Assembly (NCBI RefSeq): GCF_014696105.1
Contig: NZ_JACJPO010000018.1
Span: 1 to 64,000 of the forward strand
Reading direction: 5' to 3'
DNA length: 64,000 bases
From: Microcoleus sp. FACHB-1515
GTDB taxonomy: Bacteria; Cyanobacteriota; Cyanobacteriia; Elainellales; Elainellaceae
Part shown: positions 27,474-36,374 of the stretch, in pieces
Numbering within the stretch: the first letter of the stretch is position 1
Layout: every line of letters begins with the position of its first letter
Notes under the pieces: generated by a model
Database searches by the model: none
Told to the model about the DNA's origin: nothing
What the model saw: the letters and a program-made list of their open reading frames with translations, nothing else
Position numbers and translations under genes: made by a program

Positions 27474-27835
27474 TGGACCTGCCGCCGCTAACAGAAGTGA
27501 CCTATTGGGCAATCTTAAAGGATGAAATCGACGACGACACCGTTAATCGATTGCTCTGGCATTATTTGGGCTATCGCTATGACGAAGCTGCCCAAAAATG
27601 GGATTTGAGCTTGGTGGATTCGGAGTGGCGATCGGATTACCCAGAGCCGCCGAACTTTATCGAAAGTCGTCCGGCGACGGTGAAGTTGACGCGATCGATC
27701 CCCAAAGAAAACAAGCAGCTATTAAAAGAAAAGCTAGGCTTTCAAGGCTACAAAGTTGATGAACTTGTGCCGCGAAAAACGCGACGGGCGACAGCAGTAA
27801 ACTGGCTGCTAAGCTATCAGCAGTTGAATGGTTGA
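27473..27835 (+). CDS. DUF1823 family protein
   Basis: This is a 120-residue protein of the cyanobacterial DUF1823 group, with no known function. It begins LPPLTEVTYWAILKDEIDDD, continues with LLWHYLGYRYDEAAQKWD and ends in a basic stretch PRKTRRATAVNWLLSYQQL. It has no membrane segments. Its ATG shares a base with the stop of ggt (taATG), so it is very likely translated with it. Confidence 0.8.
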   Translation: MDLPPLTEVTYWAILKDEIDDDTVNRLLWHYLGYRYDEAAQKWDLSLVDSEWRSDYPEPPNFIESRPATVKLTRSIPKENKQLLKEKLGFQGYKVDELVPRKTRRATAVNWLLSYQQLNG

Positions 27836-27971
27836 AGGGGATCGATCGCAATTTTCTCTATCTTTAGACAGAAATAATTCGCTTCTGAAAGCGTATTTAT
27901 CTCTACAGAATGATGCTTCGATCGACTGGAACCCCGGAAAATCGAACCATTCCAAAGTTTAGAGAAACATA

Positions 27972-29627
27972 ATGACAAGCTCCATCGAGTTTAATCTATT
28001 TGCTCCCTACAACAAGGCAGCTTCCCTAATTGGATCGTTCTCCGATTGGAAAGATACCCCGATGGAGAAAGGCAAAGACGGATATTTCCGCGTCAAGGTT
28101 GACCTCGAAGATGGCACCTATCAATACAAGTTTCGGGTGCAGTCGAAAAGCTGGTTTTTTGAGCCGGATCAATGGGTTGAAGTTGTCGATCCCTACGCAA
28201 CGGATATTGACAACCCAACACAGAACGGCCTTGCCCACATTAAAGATGGACAGCGAATTGTTGATACCTACGTTTGGCAGCATGATGATAAACCGCTGCC
28301 TGCCGATCGCGAACTTGTGATCTATGAAATGCATGTTGGTGACTTTTCTGGCGGTGAAGATGATCCGCTAGCGCGGGGTCGCTATGAGCATGTGGTTGAA
28401 AAGTTAGATTATCTGGCGGATTTGGGCGTGAATGCGATCGAACTGATGCCCGTGAAGGAGTATCCGGGTGATTACAGTTGGGGCTACAACCCGCGCTATT
28501 TCTTTGCAACCGAATCAAGTTACGGTTCAACCGATCGCCTCAAAAATTTGATTGATGAATGCCATGCTCGCGGCATTCGCGTGATTATGGACGGGATTTT
28601 TAATCACTCGGAAGCTGAAAGTCCACTGACCCAAATCGATCACGACTATTGGTATCACCACTCGCCCCGCGACCCAGATAATAACTGGGGACCAGAATTC
28701 AACTATGAGCTTCATGATGAGAATCTAAACATTAATCCGGCCTGGAATTTCATTGGCGACACGGTGCGATTTTGGATTAATGAGTATCACATTGATGGCA
28801 TTCGCTACGATGCGGCTCGGCAAATTGCCAACTATGATTTCATGCACTGGATTGTGAATGAAGCCAAGAATGCTGCGAGCATGAAGCCGTTCTACAATGT
28901 GGCCGAACATATTCCTGAAACGACCAGCATTACGAATGTTGATGGGCCAATGGATGGCTGCTGGCACGACAGTTTTTATCACTGCATTCTGGAACATATT
29001 TGCGGCGATACGTTTGATTTAGAGCGGCTCAAAGATGCGATCGATGCCAAGCGGCAAGGCTTCATGGGCACAACCAACATCGTCAACTATCTCACCAATC
29101 ACGACCACGATCGCGTGTTAGCAGAACTGGGCGATCGCGGCATTTTGGATGAAGCGGCTTTCAAGCGGATTCGCCTGGGTGTAGCAATTTTGATGACAGC
29201 GATGGGTGTGCCGCTAATTTGGATGGGTGAGGAGTTTGGCGAATACAAACACAAGACGATCGAGCAGTCAAAAATCGATTGGACTCTGCTCAAGAACGAC
29301 CTGAATCAAAATCTGCATGACTACTACAAAGGTCTGATCAATCTGCGTAAATCAAACCACGCGCTCTACACTGAAAATGTTGAATTCTTTCACGAAAATC
29401 CAGACGCCAAGGTGATTGCCTACACGCGCTGGAATGATGAAGGTTCAAGAGTCGTTGTGGTGGCAAACTTCTCCGATCAATATCTAGCAGGCTACACGAT
29501 TCCCAACTTTCCTGCTGATGGCGTATGGCACGAATGGACGGGCAATTATGATGTCGAAGCGCAAGGTAGCAGCTTGATGATCGACCTGCCGGAATACGAA
29601 GCGAAAGTGTTTGTTTGGCAGCAGTAA
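27972..29627 (+). CDS. GH13 alpha-amylase family enzyme with N-terminal CBM48-like domain
   Basis: This 551-residue cytosolic protein begins with an early-set/CBM48-like domain (about residues 1-95, with GSFSDWKD and DGTYQYKFRV), as in glycogen branching and debranching enzymes. A GH13 barrel follows. Catalytic residues are visible: the nucleophile Asp in GIRYDAARQ near 278, the acid/base Glu in YNVAEHIPE near 312 and the transition-state Asp in YLTNHDHDR near 380. The Y-x-M-H-V-G-D-F-S segment near 120 is typical of branching-enzyme-like GH13 members. The exact activity (branching, trehalohydrolase-like or amylase) cannot be decided by eye. The gene has its own upstream gap of 136 bp and stands alone. 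Confidence 0.88.
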   Translation: MTSSIEFNLFAPYNKAASLIGSFSDWKDTPMEKGKDGYFRVKVDLEDGTYQYKFRVQSKSWFFEPDQWVEVVDPYATDIDNPTQNGLAHIKDGQRIVDTYVWQHDDKPLPADRELVIYEMHVGDFSGGEDDPLARGRYEHVVEKLDYLADLGVNAIELMPVKEYPGDYSWGYNPRYFFATESSYGSTDRLKNLIDECHARGIRVIMDGIFNHSEAESPLTQIDHDYWYHHSPRDPDNNWGPEFNYELHDENLNINPAWNFIGDTVRFWINEYHIDGIRYDAARQIANYDFMHWIVNEAKNAASMKPFYNVAEHIPETTSITNVDGPMDGCWHDSFYHCILEHICGDTFDLERLKDAIDAKRQGFMGTTNIVNYLTNHDHDRVLAELGDRGILDEAAFKRIRLGVAILMTAMGVPLIWMGEEFGEYKHKTIEQSKIDWTLLKNDLNQNLHDYYKGLINLRKSNHALYTENVEFFHENPDAKVIAYTRWNDEGSRVVVVANFSDQYLAGYTIPNFPADGVWHEWTGNYDVEAQGSSLMIDLPEYEAKVFVWQQ

Positions 29628-29640
29628 AGTTCCTGAAAAA

Positions 29641-29670
29641 AGCGATCGATCTCCAACCCGATCGATCGCT
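29641..29670 (-). terminator. HIP1-based terminator hairpin
   Basis: AGCGATCGATC (29641-29651) pairs with GATCGATCGCT (29660-29670) over an 8-base loop. On the minus strand the stem is followed directly by a run of Ts (TTTTTCAGG), as expected of an intrinsic terminator for the gene ending at 29717. It may also slow transcription from the GH13 gene on the plus strand. Confidence 0.75.
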
Positions 29671-29716
29671 GCTTTCACACAATTTTCCAAGCTATCGCGA
29701 TACGGTTCCCGGAACG

Positions 29717-30010
29717 CTAGCGCGATCGCGTCATGGCGGTGACTCGTTCGGCATTGGTGAACACATCTTCACCGCGCAGATTGGCGATCGAAGGCTTCAC
29801 TTCAATTTTGATCACGTTGTCGATGTTCACAAAAATGGTTTGTTCGGCCAAATTCAAAATCCACCAGTCTTTTTTGAGGATGTGACGCACTTCCAGTTGC
29901 AGCGTACTATCCGTGCCGTCGCTTTCGATCGGGGTGTTCAAATTAAACGATTCACTTTGGCCGTTCATATAGTGAAACGTGATTTGTGTGGGGACGCCTG
30001 CTTGATACAT
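29717..30010 (-). CDS. Conserved hypothetical protein, function unknown
   Basis: This 97-residue protein is beta-rich (TQITFHYMNGQSESFNL, then STLQLEVRHILKKDWWILNL and TIFVNIDNVIKIEV). It looks like a small compact domain with two hydrophobic strands around a WW pair. It is typical of short conserved cyanobacterial proteins without assigned function. It lies 59 bp downstream of aspA on the same strand and could be cotranscribed. A hairpin terminator follows it. Confidence 0.7.
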   Translation of the reverse strand: MYQAGVPTQITFHYMNGQSESFNLNTPIESDGTDSTLQLEVRHILKKDWWILNLAEQTIFVNIDNVIKIEVKPSIANLRGEDVFTNAERVTAMTRSR

Positions 30011-30069
30011 AAAAGCTCCTGTGAGATGAAATTCACTCCTAATCTACCCGGAATTGACTTGTCAACGAA

Positions 30070-31473
30070 TTAGCGATCGGGCATTTTGCTCATCGTTTCC
30101 AGATCCAGCACGATCGCCAAATCTGCCTCGCTCATTAAGTTTTTTTCCAACACAATTTGCCGCAAAGATTTTCCGGTTTCGAGTGATTCTTTGGCAACGG
30201 CGGCGGCGTTGAGATAGCCAATGTGCGGATTCAGCGCGGTGACGAGGGCGAGCGAACCTTCGGCATAATCGCGGCAGCGATCGACTTTCACCGTGATATC
30301 GCGCAGACAGCGATCGCTCAAGGTGGCGATCGTGTTGCCCAAAATTTCGATGCTGTGAATCAAATCATAGGCAATCAGCGGCATCATCACGTTGAGTTCA
30401 AGCTGTCCGGCTTGGGCAGCAAAGGCGATCGCCGTGTCGTAGCCGATCACCTGAAAGCAGACCATTGAAGTCATTTCGGCAATCACGGGATTGTATTTTC
30501 CGGGCATGATTGACGATCCGGGCTGCACGGGCGGAAGCTGAATTTCTTTGAATCCGGTTTTGGGACCAGAATCGAGCAGGCGTAAGTCATGTGAAATCTT
30601 CACCAAATCCTGCGCCAAATTCCGCAAAGACCCGGAAACCTGCACAAACGGAGCCATGCTTTGCATTGCGGCCATCAGGTGCGGCGCAGGCTGAAGCGGT
30701 TCGCCAATCAGGTCGGATAAAATGGCGGCGACGCGATCGCAATATTGTGGATGCGTGTTCAGCCCTGTCCCTGCTGCACTGCCGCCCAATCCCAAGCGCG
30801 TCAAATCTTTGGCAGCAAACTGGATGCGATCGAGATGGTCGCGCAAAATCTGCGCCCAAGCTCGGAAGGTTTCGCCCATTCGCACGGGAACGGCATCCTG
30901 TAAATGGGTTCTGCCCGATCGCACCACATCTCGAAATTCTGCGCCTTTGGCTTCGAGCAGATCGATCGCGTTCTTCAGCGGCGGATACAGCGAATGCGCC
31001 AAGGCCAGCAGTCCGCCAATCCGAATCGCGGTCGGGATCACGTCGTTGGTGGATTGGCCGTAGTTGACGTGATCGTTGGGATTGATGCGGGCGTAGTTGC
31101 CTTTGTGGTCTCCGATCAGTTCCAAGGCGCGATTTGCCAGCACTTCATTCACGTTCATGTGGTGCGAGGTTCCGGCTCCGGCCTGATAGATATCCACCAC
31201 GAACTGATCGCGCAATTTCCCCTGCAAAATTTCGTCAGCCGCCTGCACGATCGCCTCGCTGATTTCAGTCGGAATGCAGCCGAGTTCACCGTTGGCGATC
31301 GCCGTTGCCTTTTTGATCAAAACGCAGGCATCCACAAACGTCGCCAATGGCCGAATGCCGCTGACCGTGAAGTTTTCGATCGCCCGCAGAGTTTGAATGC
31401 CATAATAGGCATCGGCTGGAATCTGGCGTTCTCCCATCGAATCGCGTTCCGTGCGGCTGGCGCTGGTTTCACC
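30070..31473 (-). CDS. aspA: Aspartate ammonia-lyase
   Basis: AspA deaminates L-aspartate to fumarate and ammonia in the cytosol. The 467-residue protein belongs to the aspartase/fumarase superfamily. Motifs are GAGTSHHMNVNEVLANRA near residue 95, NDHVNYGQSTNDVIPTA near 128, GRTHLQDAVPVRMGETF near 180 and the signature GSSIMPGKYNPVIAEM near 310. The signature reads GKYN where many aspartases have AKVN, a difference often seen between aspartases and fumarases. Class II fumarase therefore remains a minor alternative, though overall motifs favour aspartase. The start at 31473 (MGETSASRTERDSMGERQIP) is preferred to the upstream ATG at 31503. Confidence 0.88.
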   Translation of the reverse strand, partial: GETSASRTERDSMGERQIPADAYYGIQTLRAIENFTVSGIRPLATFVDACVLIKKATAIANGELGCIPTEISEAIVQAADEILQGKLRDQFVVDIYQAGAGTSHHMNVNEVLANRALELIGDHKGNYARINPNDHVNYGQSTNDVIPTAIRIGGLLALAHSLYPPLKNAIDLLEAKGAEFRDVVRSGRTHLQDAVPVRMGETFRAWAQILRDHLDRIQFAAKDLTRLGLGGSAAGTGLNTHPQYCDRVAAILSDLIGEPLQPAPHLMAAMQSMAPFVQVSGSLRNLAQDLVKISHDLRLLDSGPKTGFKEIQLPPVQPGSSIMPGKYNPVIAEMTSMVCFQVIGYDTAIAFAAQAGQLELNVMMPLIAYDLIHSIEILGNTIATLSDRCLRDITVKVDRCRDYAEGSLALVTALNPHIGYLNAAAVAKESLETGKSLRQIVLEKNLMSEADLAIVLDLETMSKMPDR

Positions 31474-31680
31474 CATCTTGTTCCCCTCATTTCCCTTTGC
31501 CACCTTATCTTACGGACGAACCGATCGATTCGGCTTACACTGTTTTTTAAGCTGCAAAGAAGTTCGATCGTCGGTTCGATTAAGCAAAAAATAATCGTTC
31601 ATCATCGATCGACTAGACAGCCGTGAGCGGGCGATCGATGCATGGTTTCCCTTCAACCAACTCTTATTTTGGACTCAGCC

Positions 31681-32505
31681 ATGAGCCAGCAAAACGCTCA
31701 AACCTGGTTTCAACAAGGAAATGCGCTGTACGGAGCCGGACGCTACGAGGGTGCAGTGAATCGATTTGATAAGCTGCTGAGTTTGCAGCCGGACAATTAT
31801 GAAGTGTGGAGTCATCGCGGCTATTCGCTGATCGCTTTGAAAGCGTATGACGAAGCGATCGCCAGCTTTGAGCAAGCCATCCGCGCTCACAAGCGGTATG
31901 CGATCGCGTGGCATGGCAAAGGCATTGCGCTCGCCAAACAAAGCCGCTATGAAGAGGCGCTGTCGAGCTTTGCACAGGCGGTCAAGTATGACCCTGGTGA
32001 TTACAAAGCTTGGTACAACCAGGGCAACGCCCAGTCTGCCCTGTATCGCCATAAAGAAGCGATCGCCAGCTTCGATCGCACCGTGGAACTCAAGCCGGAC
32101 AACTACCGCGCTTGGTACAATCGGGCACTTGCCCTCGCTGCCCTGCGGCGCTATGAAGAGGCACTCACCAGCCTGGATACGGCAGTCGCAATCAAGCCAA
32201 GCTGTGATTACGCCTGGAACTATCGTGGCATTGTACTCAGCAAGCTCGATCGCTTGGAAGAATCGATCGCCAGTTTCGATCGTGCCTTGGGCTACCGCGA
32301 AGACAATCCGGGAGCTTGGTATGGCAAAGCCTGCGCTTATGCCGTGCATGGCGATGTGGAAAATGCGCTGAAAAATCTGCATCAGGCGATCGTTCTCAGT
32401 CCAAATCTCTATCGCGTCATGGCGCAAACCGATACGAGCTTTGACGAGATTCGCGACACCGACCAGTTTCGATTGCTGCTACGAGGACGGCAAGGCGTGT
32501 TCTAA
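31681..32505 (+). CDS. TPR-repeat protein
   Basis: This 274-residue protein is made almost entirely of about seven TPR units. Each has the pattern W/A-x-x-x-G-x-A/S-L...Y-x-E-A-I-A-S-F-D-x-A-V/I, for example YEEALSSFAQAVKYDPGDY and HKEAIASFDRTVELKPDNY. TPRs mediate protein-protein contacts, and no enzyme domain or signal peptide is present. ATG 31681 (MSQQNAQTWFQQGNALY) gives the clean repeat start; the frame is open from 31642. The JmjC-like gene follows after 45 bp on the same strand. Confidence 0.88.
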   Translation: MSQQNAQTWFQQGNALYGAGRYEGAVNRFDKLLSLQPDNYEVWSHRGYSLIALKAYDEAIASFEQAIRAHKRYAIAWHGKGIALAKQSRYEEALSSFAQAVKYDPGDYKAWYNQGNAQSALYRHKEAIASFDRTVELKPDNYRAWYNRALALAALRRYEEALTSLDTAVAIKPSCDYAWNYRGIVLSKLDRLEESIASFDRALGYREDNPGAWYGKACAYAVHGDVENALKNLHQAIVLSPNLYRVMAQTDTSFDEIRDTDQFRLLLRGRQGVF

Positions 32506-32550
32506 AGCCTTGCTAGAATCAATTTTTTGAAACTGCATTTTGGAGGAGCT

Positions 32551-33456
32551 GTGTCGTTTGATCTCAAATTGAATCCGGCTGGCGTGGCTGGAATCGATCG
32601 CGTTTCCGCAAGTTCGCTGACGGCTGATCGATTTTTTGAAGCGTATCAGCGTCCCGGAATTCCCGTCATCATCACCGGACTGCTTGATGAACCCGACTGG
32701 GATCTAGATTTCTTGACCGACCAGCTTGGCGAGCAAACTTTCTCGGTGCGCTGCTACGGACGCGATCGCTACAGCCAAGACAAACGCCAATGGACAGACA
32801 TCGGCAGCGGCACCAAGCCACGTCAAATGACCTTTACCGAATATGCACAGACGCTCCGCAGCGGCGAAGCAGCAGAAAAAGATATGTATCTGGCAAAATG
32901 TCCGCTGAAAACGACCGCCTTGGGCAAGCGCACCAGCTTTCGAGCCTTGCGCGATCGCTTGGGCTTGCGCTTTGCCGCGACGAATCTGAATTTGTGGGTC
33001 GGTCCCGGTGGGCATGTGGAAGCGCTGCACTATGACCCAACTGATGGAACGCTGATGCAGCTTTTTGGCGAAAAGAAACTGCTGCTGTTTCCGCCCGACC
33101 AAATTGCCAATCTCTACCCGTTTCCGATCGCCGTCCATTTGCGACATGGAACCAAGCTGCGATCGTGGTTTAGCCAAACCTATCCCAATAAGCCGGATTT
33201 TGAATCGTTTCCGAACCTTAAAATCGCCTTGGCTCATGCTCAAGAGGTGGTGCTCAAGGCGGGCGACCTGATTTTTCTACCGGTTGGCTGGTGGCACGAG
33301 GTTACGTCGCTGGGCGACGGCATGACCTGCTCAGTCAATCAGTTTTGGCATGTGTATCCTTGGGGTCGAGCACTGCGATCGGGCAACAAGTGGCGGGCGC
33401 ACCTCGGCGGAGTGCTGGCCGTGCCGCAGCAGGTCAAGTCGCAGCTAGGGTTCTAG
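32551..33456 (+). CDS. Cupin-like JmjC-domain protein
   Basis: This 301-residue protein resembles the cupin-8/JmjC family of Fe(II)/2-oxoglutarate hydroxylases (FIH-1-like). The opening RPGIPVIITGLLDEPDW matches the usual start of this family. The iron-binding HxD pair is in ALHYDPTDG near residue 164, and the second His is in PVGWWHEVTSL near 250. A Lys in LFGEKKLLLFPP may bind 2-oxoglutarate. The GTG start at 32551 follows a strong GGAGG four bases upstream; an in-frame TTG at 32527 lacks one. Substrates of bacterial members are mostly unknown. Its end overlaps the convergent lipoprotein gene by 12 bp. Confidence 0.85.
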   Translation: MSFDLKLNPAGVAGIDRVSASSLTADRFFEAYQRPGIPVIITGLLDEPDWDLDFLTDQLGEQTFSVRCYGRDRYSQDKRQWTDIGSGTKPRQMTFTEYAQTLRSGEAAEKDMYLAKCPLKTTALGKRTSFRALRDRLGLRFAATNLNLWVGPGGHVEALHYDPTDGTLMQLFGEKKLLLFPPDQIANLYPFPIAVHLRHGTKLRSWFSQTYPNKPDFESFPNLKIALAHAQEVVLKAGDLIFLPVGWWHEVTSLGDGMTCSVNQFWHVYPWGRALRSGNKWRAHLGGVLAVPQQVKSQLGF

Positions 33457-33804
33457 GCGAATCGAGCGACCCGTGCGATCGCTGCGTACCACAAAGCGCT
33501 GATTGCGGGCGCTCAGTTCAACTTGAAATCCCGGCGTGATCGCCTGAGCGCACATTTCGGTGGGCTGCGCTAAGCCCAAACAGGAATCCGGCCAGTTCAC
33601 CGCCTCCACGCGATCGACGCGCAACTCTGCGCTTGGAATTTGCGTTTGCTCGCTGAGGTAGGTGGTGATCGAATCGATCGGGGCGGCAGGAATTTCCACT
33701 GGCGTTGTTGACTCGACGGAGGGAGAAGTGAGGGAAGGAGCAGGGCCACAGGCGATCGTCACCATGCTCAGCAAAACGACTAGCCAGCGTTTCCAGTGTT
33801 TCAT
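33445..33804 (-). CDS. Small putative lipoprotein
   Basis: This 119-residue protein has a short basic N-terminus, a hydrophobic stretch and a lipobox ending TIAC, so it should be an exported lipoprotein. The mature part has a conserved cyanobacterial segment with two Cys (AVNWPDSCLGLAQPTEMCAQ) that could form a disulfide, then a beta-strand region ending RSIRLEP. Function is unknown. Its ATG overlaps the stop of the PBP2 gene (ATGA), so it is translationally coupled to it and may act at the cell wall. Confidence 0.75.
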   Translation of the reverse strand: MKHWKRWLVVLLSMVTIACGPAPSLTSPSVESTTPVEIPAAPIDSITTYLSEQTQIPSAELRVDRVEAVNWPDSCLGLAQPTEMCAQAITPGFQVELSARNQRFVVRSDRTGRSIRLEP

Positions 33805-35597
33805 GGCCGCTGGGGGGCAGAAGGCCGACCGAAGTAGGTTTTGTAGACTTCGTGGGCGATCGGCACGGCGGCAACGGCTCCGTATCCGCCATTTTCAACG
33901 ACGACGGCGATCGCAATTTCCGGATTTTCGTAGGGGCCGTAGCCGACATACATCGAGTTCGATTTGCCCGTGACTTCGGCGGTTCCGGTTTTGCCTGCGG
34001 TCAGCGGAATGCTGCCGTCGTTGAGGCTGCGAGCCGTACCTGAGCGAACCACATCACGCAGACCTGCCTGAATCGTTTCGATGATGTCAGCGCGAATTCC
34101 CGTTGGCTTAGGAGCCGTTTCGGGCGTGTTGGTTTCTGACATCAGCAGGTGAGGCACAACGCGCTTGCCACCGTTGGCGATCGTCGCGGTCATCACGGCC
34201 AATTCCAGCGGCGTCGCCTGCACCAAGCCTTGCCCGATCGACATGCTGACCGTATCGCCCGTGTACCAAGGTTCGCCAAACAGTTCTTCTTTTTCTTCGG
34301 GAACCGGAATGTAGCTGTGGGTCGCGCCTTCTAAGCCCATGTCGCTAGATGTGCCGAGGCCGAGCGCCTGTCCCCACTTGGCAATTTCTTCGGGACCTGT
34401 GGTCATGCCGACGCGGTAGAAAAACGTGTTGCTGCTGACGGTGAGCGCTTTTTGAAACCCGATCGCTCCGTAGCCCGAACTGCCGTGTTCACAGAAATTC
34501 GTGCCGCCAACGTTGATGCAGGCTGCTGTGCCGACGCGAGAACTGGGTGAATAGTCGCCGGACTGCATCGCCGCCGCAGACGTGACAATTTTGAACGTGC
34601 TGCCGGGCGGATAGCCTTGCAGAGCGCGATTGAGCAGCGGACCGGTGGGGTCTTGAAGCCGCTGCCATTCAGCTTCGGTGATCCGGCGCGTAAACAGGTT
34701 GGGATCAAAGCTCGGACCGCTTGCCATCGCCAGCACTTCACCTGTTTTCACATTCAAGACGACAACGGCTCCGCGTCGCTGCCCCAGTGCCCGCTCTGCG
34801 GTCTGCTGCAAGTCCAGATCCAGCGTCATCCGCAGCGATTCACCGCTGATGGCGGGCTGTGTTCCCAGCCAGCGGAGTTCTTGGCCTCTAGCGTTGACTT
34901 CAACGCGGCGATTGCCCCAGGTCCCCAGCAGCGATCGATTCGCCAAGCGCTCGATCCCCATCTGCCCGACGATGATGCCGTTGGGATAGTGCGGATTTTC
35001 CTGGATGTCGTCCGCTGTCGCTTCGCCAATGTAGCCGAGCACATGCGCTCCCAGACTGCCGTTGGGATAGTAGCGGCTCGACTCGGCCATCACTTCTACG
35101 CCTGCAAACTGCTCGGACTGCTCGGCCAGGGCAACAAAGGCGGTCGGGCTGAGCTGCTGGCTGATTCGCACGGGCAGGGGCGAGCCGTATCCAGCCTTTT
35201 CCAGCTTGGCAATGATTTCAGCAGCAGGCACGTTCAGCAGCGGGCTGAGCTTTTCCGCTGTGGTTTGCCACTGGGCGCGATTTTGCTGGCGCGGCCAAAG
35301 GTAGACCGATCGCGTCAGGCGATTGGCCGCCAAGCGTTTGCCGTCGCGATCGGTAATTTCGCCGCGATCGGACGGAATCGGCAGCAGGCGGACGCGGTTG
35401 GCTTCGGCCAACTGGCGATTTTCCACACCATGCACGATCTGCAACTGCACCAGTCGGTAGGCAAAGCTGCCCATCGCTAGCGTCACCAGCAGCATCAGAA
35501 AAATTGAGCGGCCTAACAGCGCGTTGCGCTGCGATCGATGCACCAGCGAGGCGCTGTCGTTGCGTTTTCTGGTAAAAGAAGAAAGTCCGCTAGCCAT
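33801..35597 (-). CDS. mrdA: Penicillin-binding protein 2
   Basis: PBP2 is the transpeptidase that cross-links peptidoglycan during side-wall elongation, with RodA as partner. The 598-residue protein has an N-terminal membrane anchor (about residues 28-48), a dimerisation domain (YRLVQLQIVHGVENRQLAEANRVR) and a transpeptidase domain. The catalytic triad of motifs is present: STFK (Ser near 333), SSN (near 387) and KTG in AGKTGTAEV (near 535). The Q-GYPPGSTFKI context is typical of PBP2. It is followed by an overlapping lipoprotein gene. rodA is not visible in the window. Confidence 0.94.
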   Translation of the reverse strand: MASGLSSFTRKRNDSASLVHRSQRNALLGRSIFLMLLVTLAMGSFAYRLVQLQIVHGVENRQLAEANRVRLLPIPSDRGEITDRDGKRLAANRLTRSVYLWPRQQNRAQWQTTAEKLSPLLNVPAAEIIAKLEKAGYGSPLPVRISQQLSPTAFVALAEQSEQFAGVEVMAESSRYYPNGSLGAHVLGYIGEATADDIQENPHYPNGIIVGQMGIERLANRSLLGTWGNRRVEVNARGQELRWLGTQPAISGESLRMTLDLDLQQTAERALGQRRGAVVVLNVKTGEVLAMASGPSFDPNLFTRRITEAEWQRLQDPTGPLLNRALQGYPPGSTFKIVTSAAAMQSGDYSPSSRVGTAACINVGGTNFCEHGSSGYGAIGFQKALTVSSNTFFYRVGMTTGPEEIAKWGQALGLGTSSDMGLEGATHSYIPVPEEKEELFGEPWYTGDTVSMSIGQGLVQATPLELAVMTATIANGGKRVVPHLLMSETNTPETAPKPTGIRADIIETIQAGLRDVVRSGTARSLNDGSIPLTAGKTGTAEVTGKSNSMYVGYGPYENPEIAIAVVVENGGYGAVAAVPIAHEVYKTYFGRPSAPQRP

Positions 35598-36038
35598 AGC
35601 GCTTCATACGAAAGGGGTGATTCGGCAGTCGCGTGTCACTTGAAACCATCTCGCCAATCGAGACGGCCATGCATCCAGTCTGGATAATTCTATCGAGAAG
35701 CGATTGATCTGCACTAGAGCATTCTGACAAAATCACGACTTCTTGATAGGAATTTCACCGCCACCTGCTGATCTTAATCTGGACGATTTAGAATCTGCTC
35801 CTTCACTTAATCACAGCCACTCGATCGCCTTGCGGTATCACCCATCACAAAGTAGAACTTTCATTTGATTCGCCGCCGATCGATTAGAAATTCAAAACCA
35901 ATTTGCCTAAACTTAAAAATAAATTGTCCTGTTTGTGTTTGAACGCGATCGATCGCACGCTCGCCGCTGACGTTTGCGGTTGCTGTCGCTTAGAGTAGTT
36001 TTGGTCAATTGATACACCCACAATCAATAGGGGATTTC
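35598..36038. other. Intergenic region without recognisable genes
   Basis: This 441-bp divergent gap lies between the PBP2 and STAS genes. I see no tRNA, small ORF with family likeness, repeat array or terminator. The last 130 bp are AT-rich before a HIP1-type palindrome near 35948, a likely place for the STAS promoter. Confidence 0.5.
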
Positions 36039-36374
36039 ATGTCGCAATCAACAGAGGCCACCGTGCAGTTTGCAGTCGTTCAGCCCAGCGGAGTGTTCGA
36101 TGGATCGCAAGCAGGCAGCTTTCGCCAAGCGATCGAAGACCGCCTTGTGACGGATAAAGTAATTTTGCTTGACCTGAAAGAAGTCAACTTCATGGACAGT
36201 TCTGGACTCGGTGCGATCGTCGCTGCGCTCAAAACGGTGCGGGCATCTGGCGGTCAACTGTACTTATGTTCGCTCAATCAGCAGGTGAAAATGCTGTTTG
36301 AACTGACCAGCGTCGATCAGGTGTTTGAACTGTTTCCCGATCGTGCGGCGTTTGTTGCAGCGATCGGAGCTTGA
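36039..36374 (+). CDS. STAS-domain anti-sigma factor antagonist
   Basis: This 111-residue single STAS domain is of the SpoIIAA/RsbV type. In partner switching, the unphosphorylated protein binds an anti-sigma kinase and frees its partner. The phospho-acceptor region KEVNFMDSSGLGAIVAAL is intact, with Ser54/Ser55. The start at ATG 36039 follows an AGGGG Shine-Dalgarno; the frame is open from 36009. Its last 58 bp overlap the convergent phosphatase gene, and the cognate kinase gene lies just beyond. Confidence 0.92.
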   Translation: MSQSTEATVQFAVVQPSGVFDGSQAGSFRQAIEDRLVTDKVILLDLKEVNFMDSSGLGAIVAALKTVRASGGQLYLCSLNQQVKMLFELTSVDQVFELFPDRAAFVAAIGA

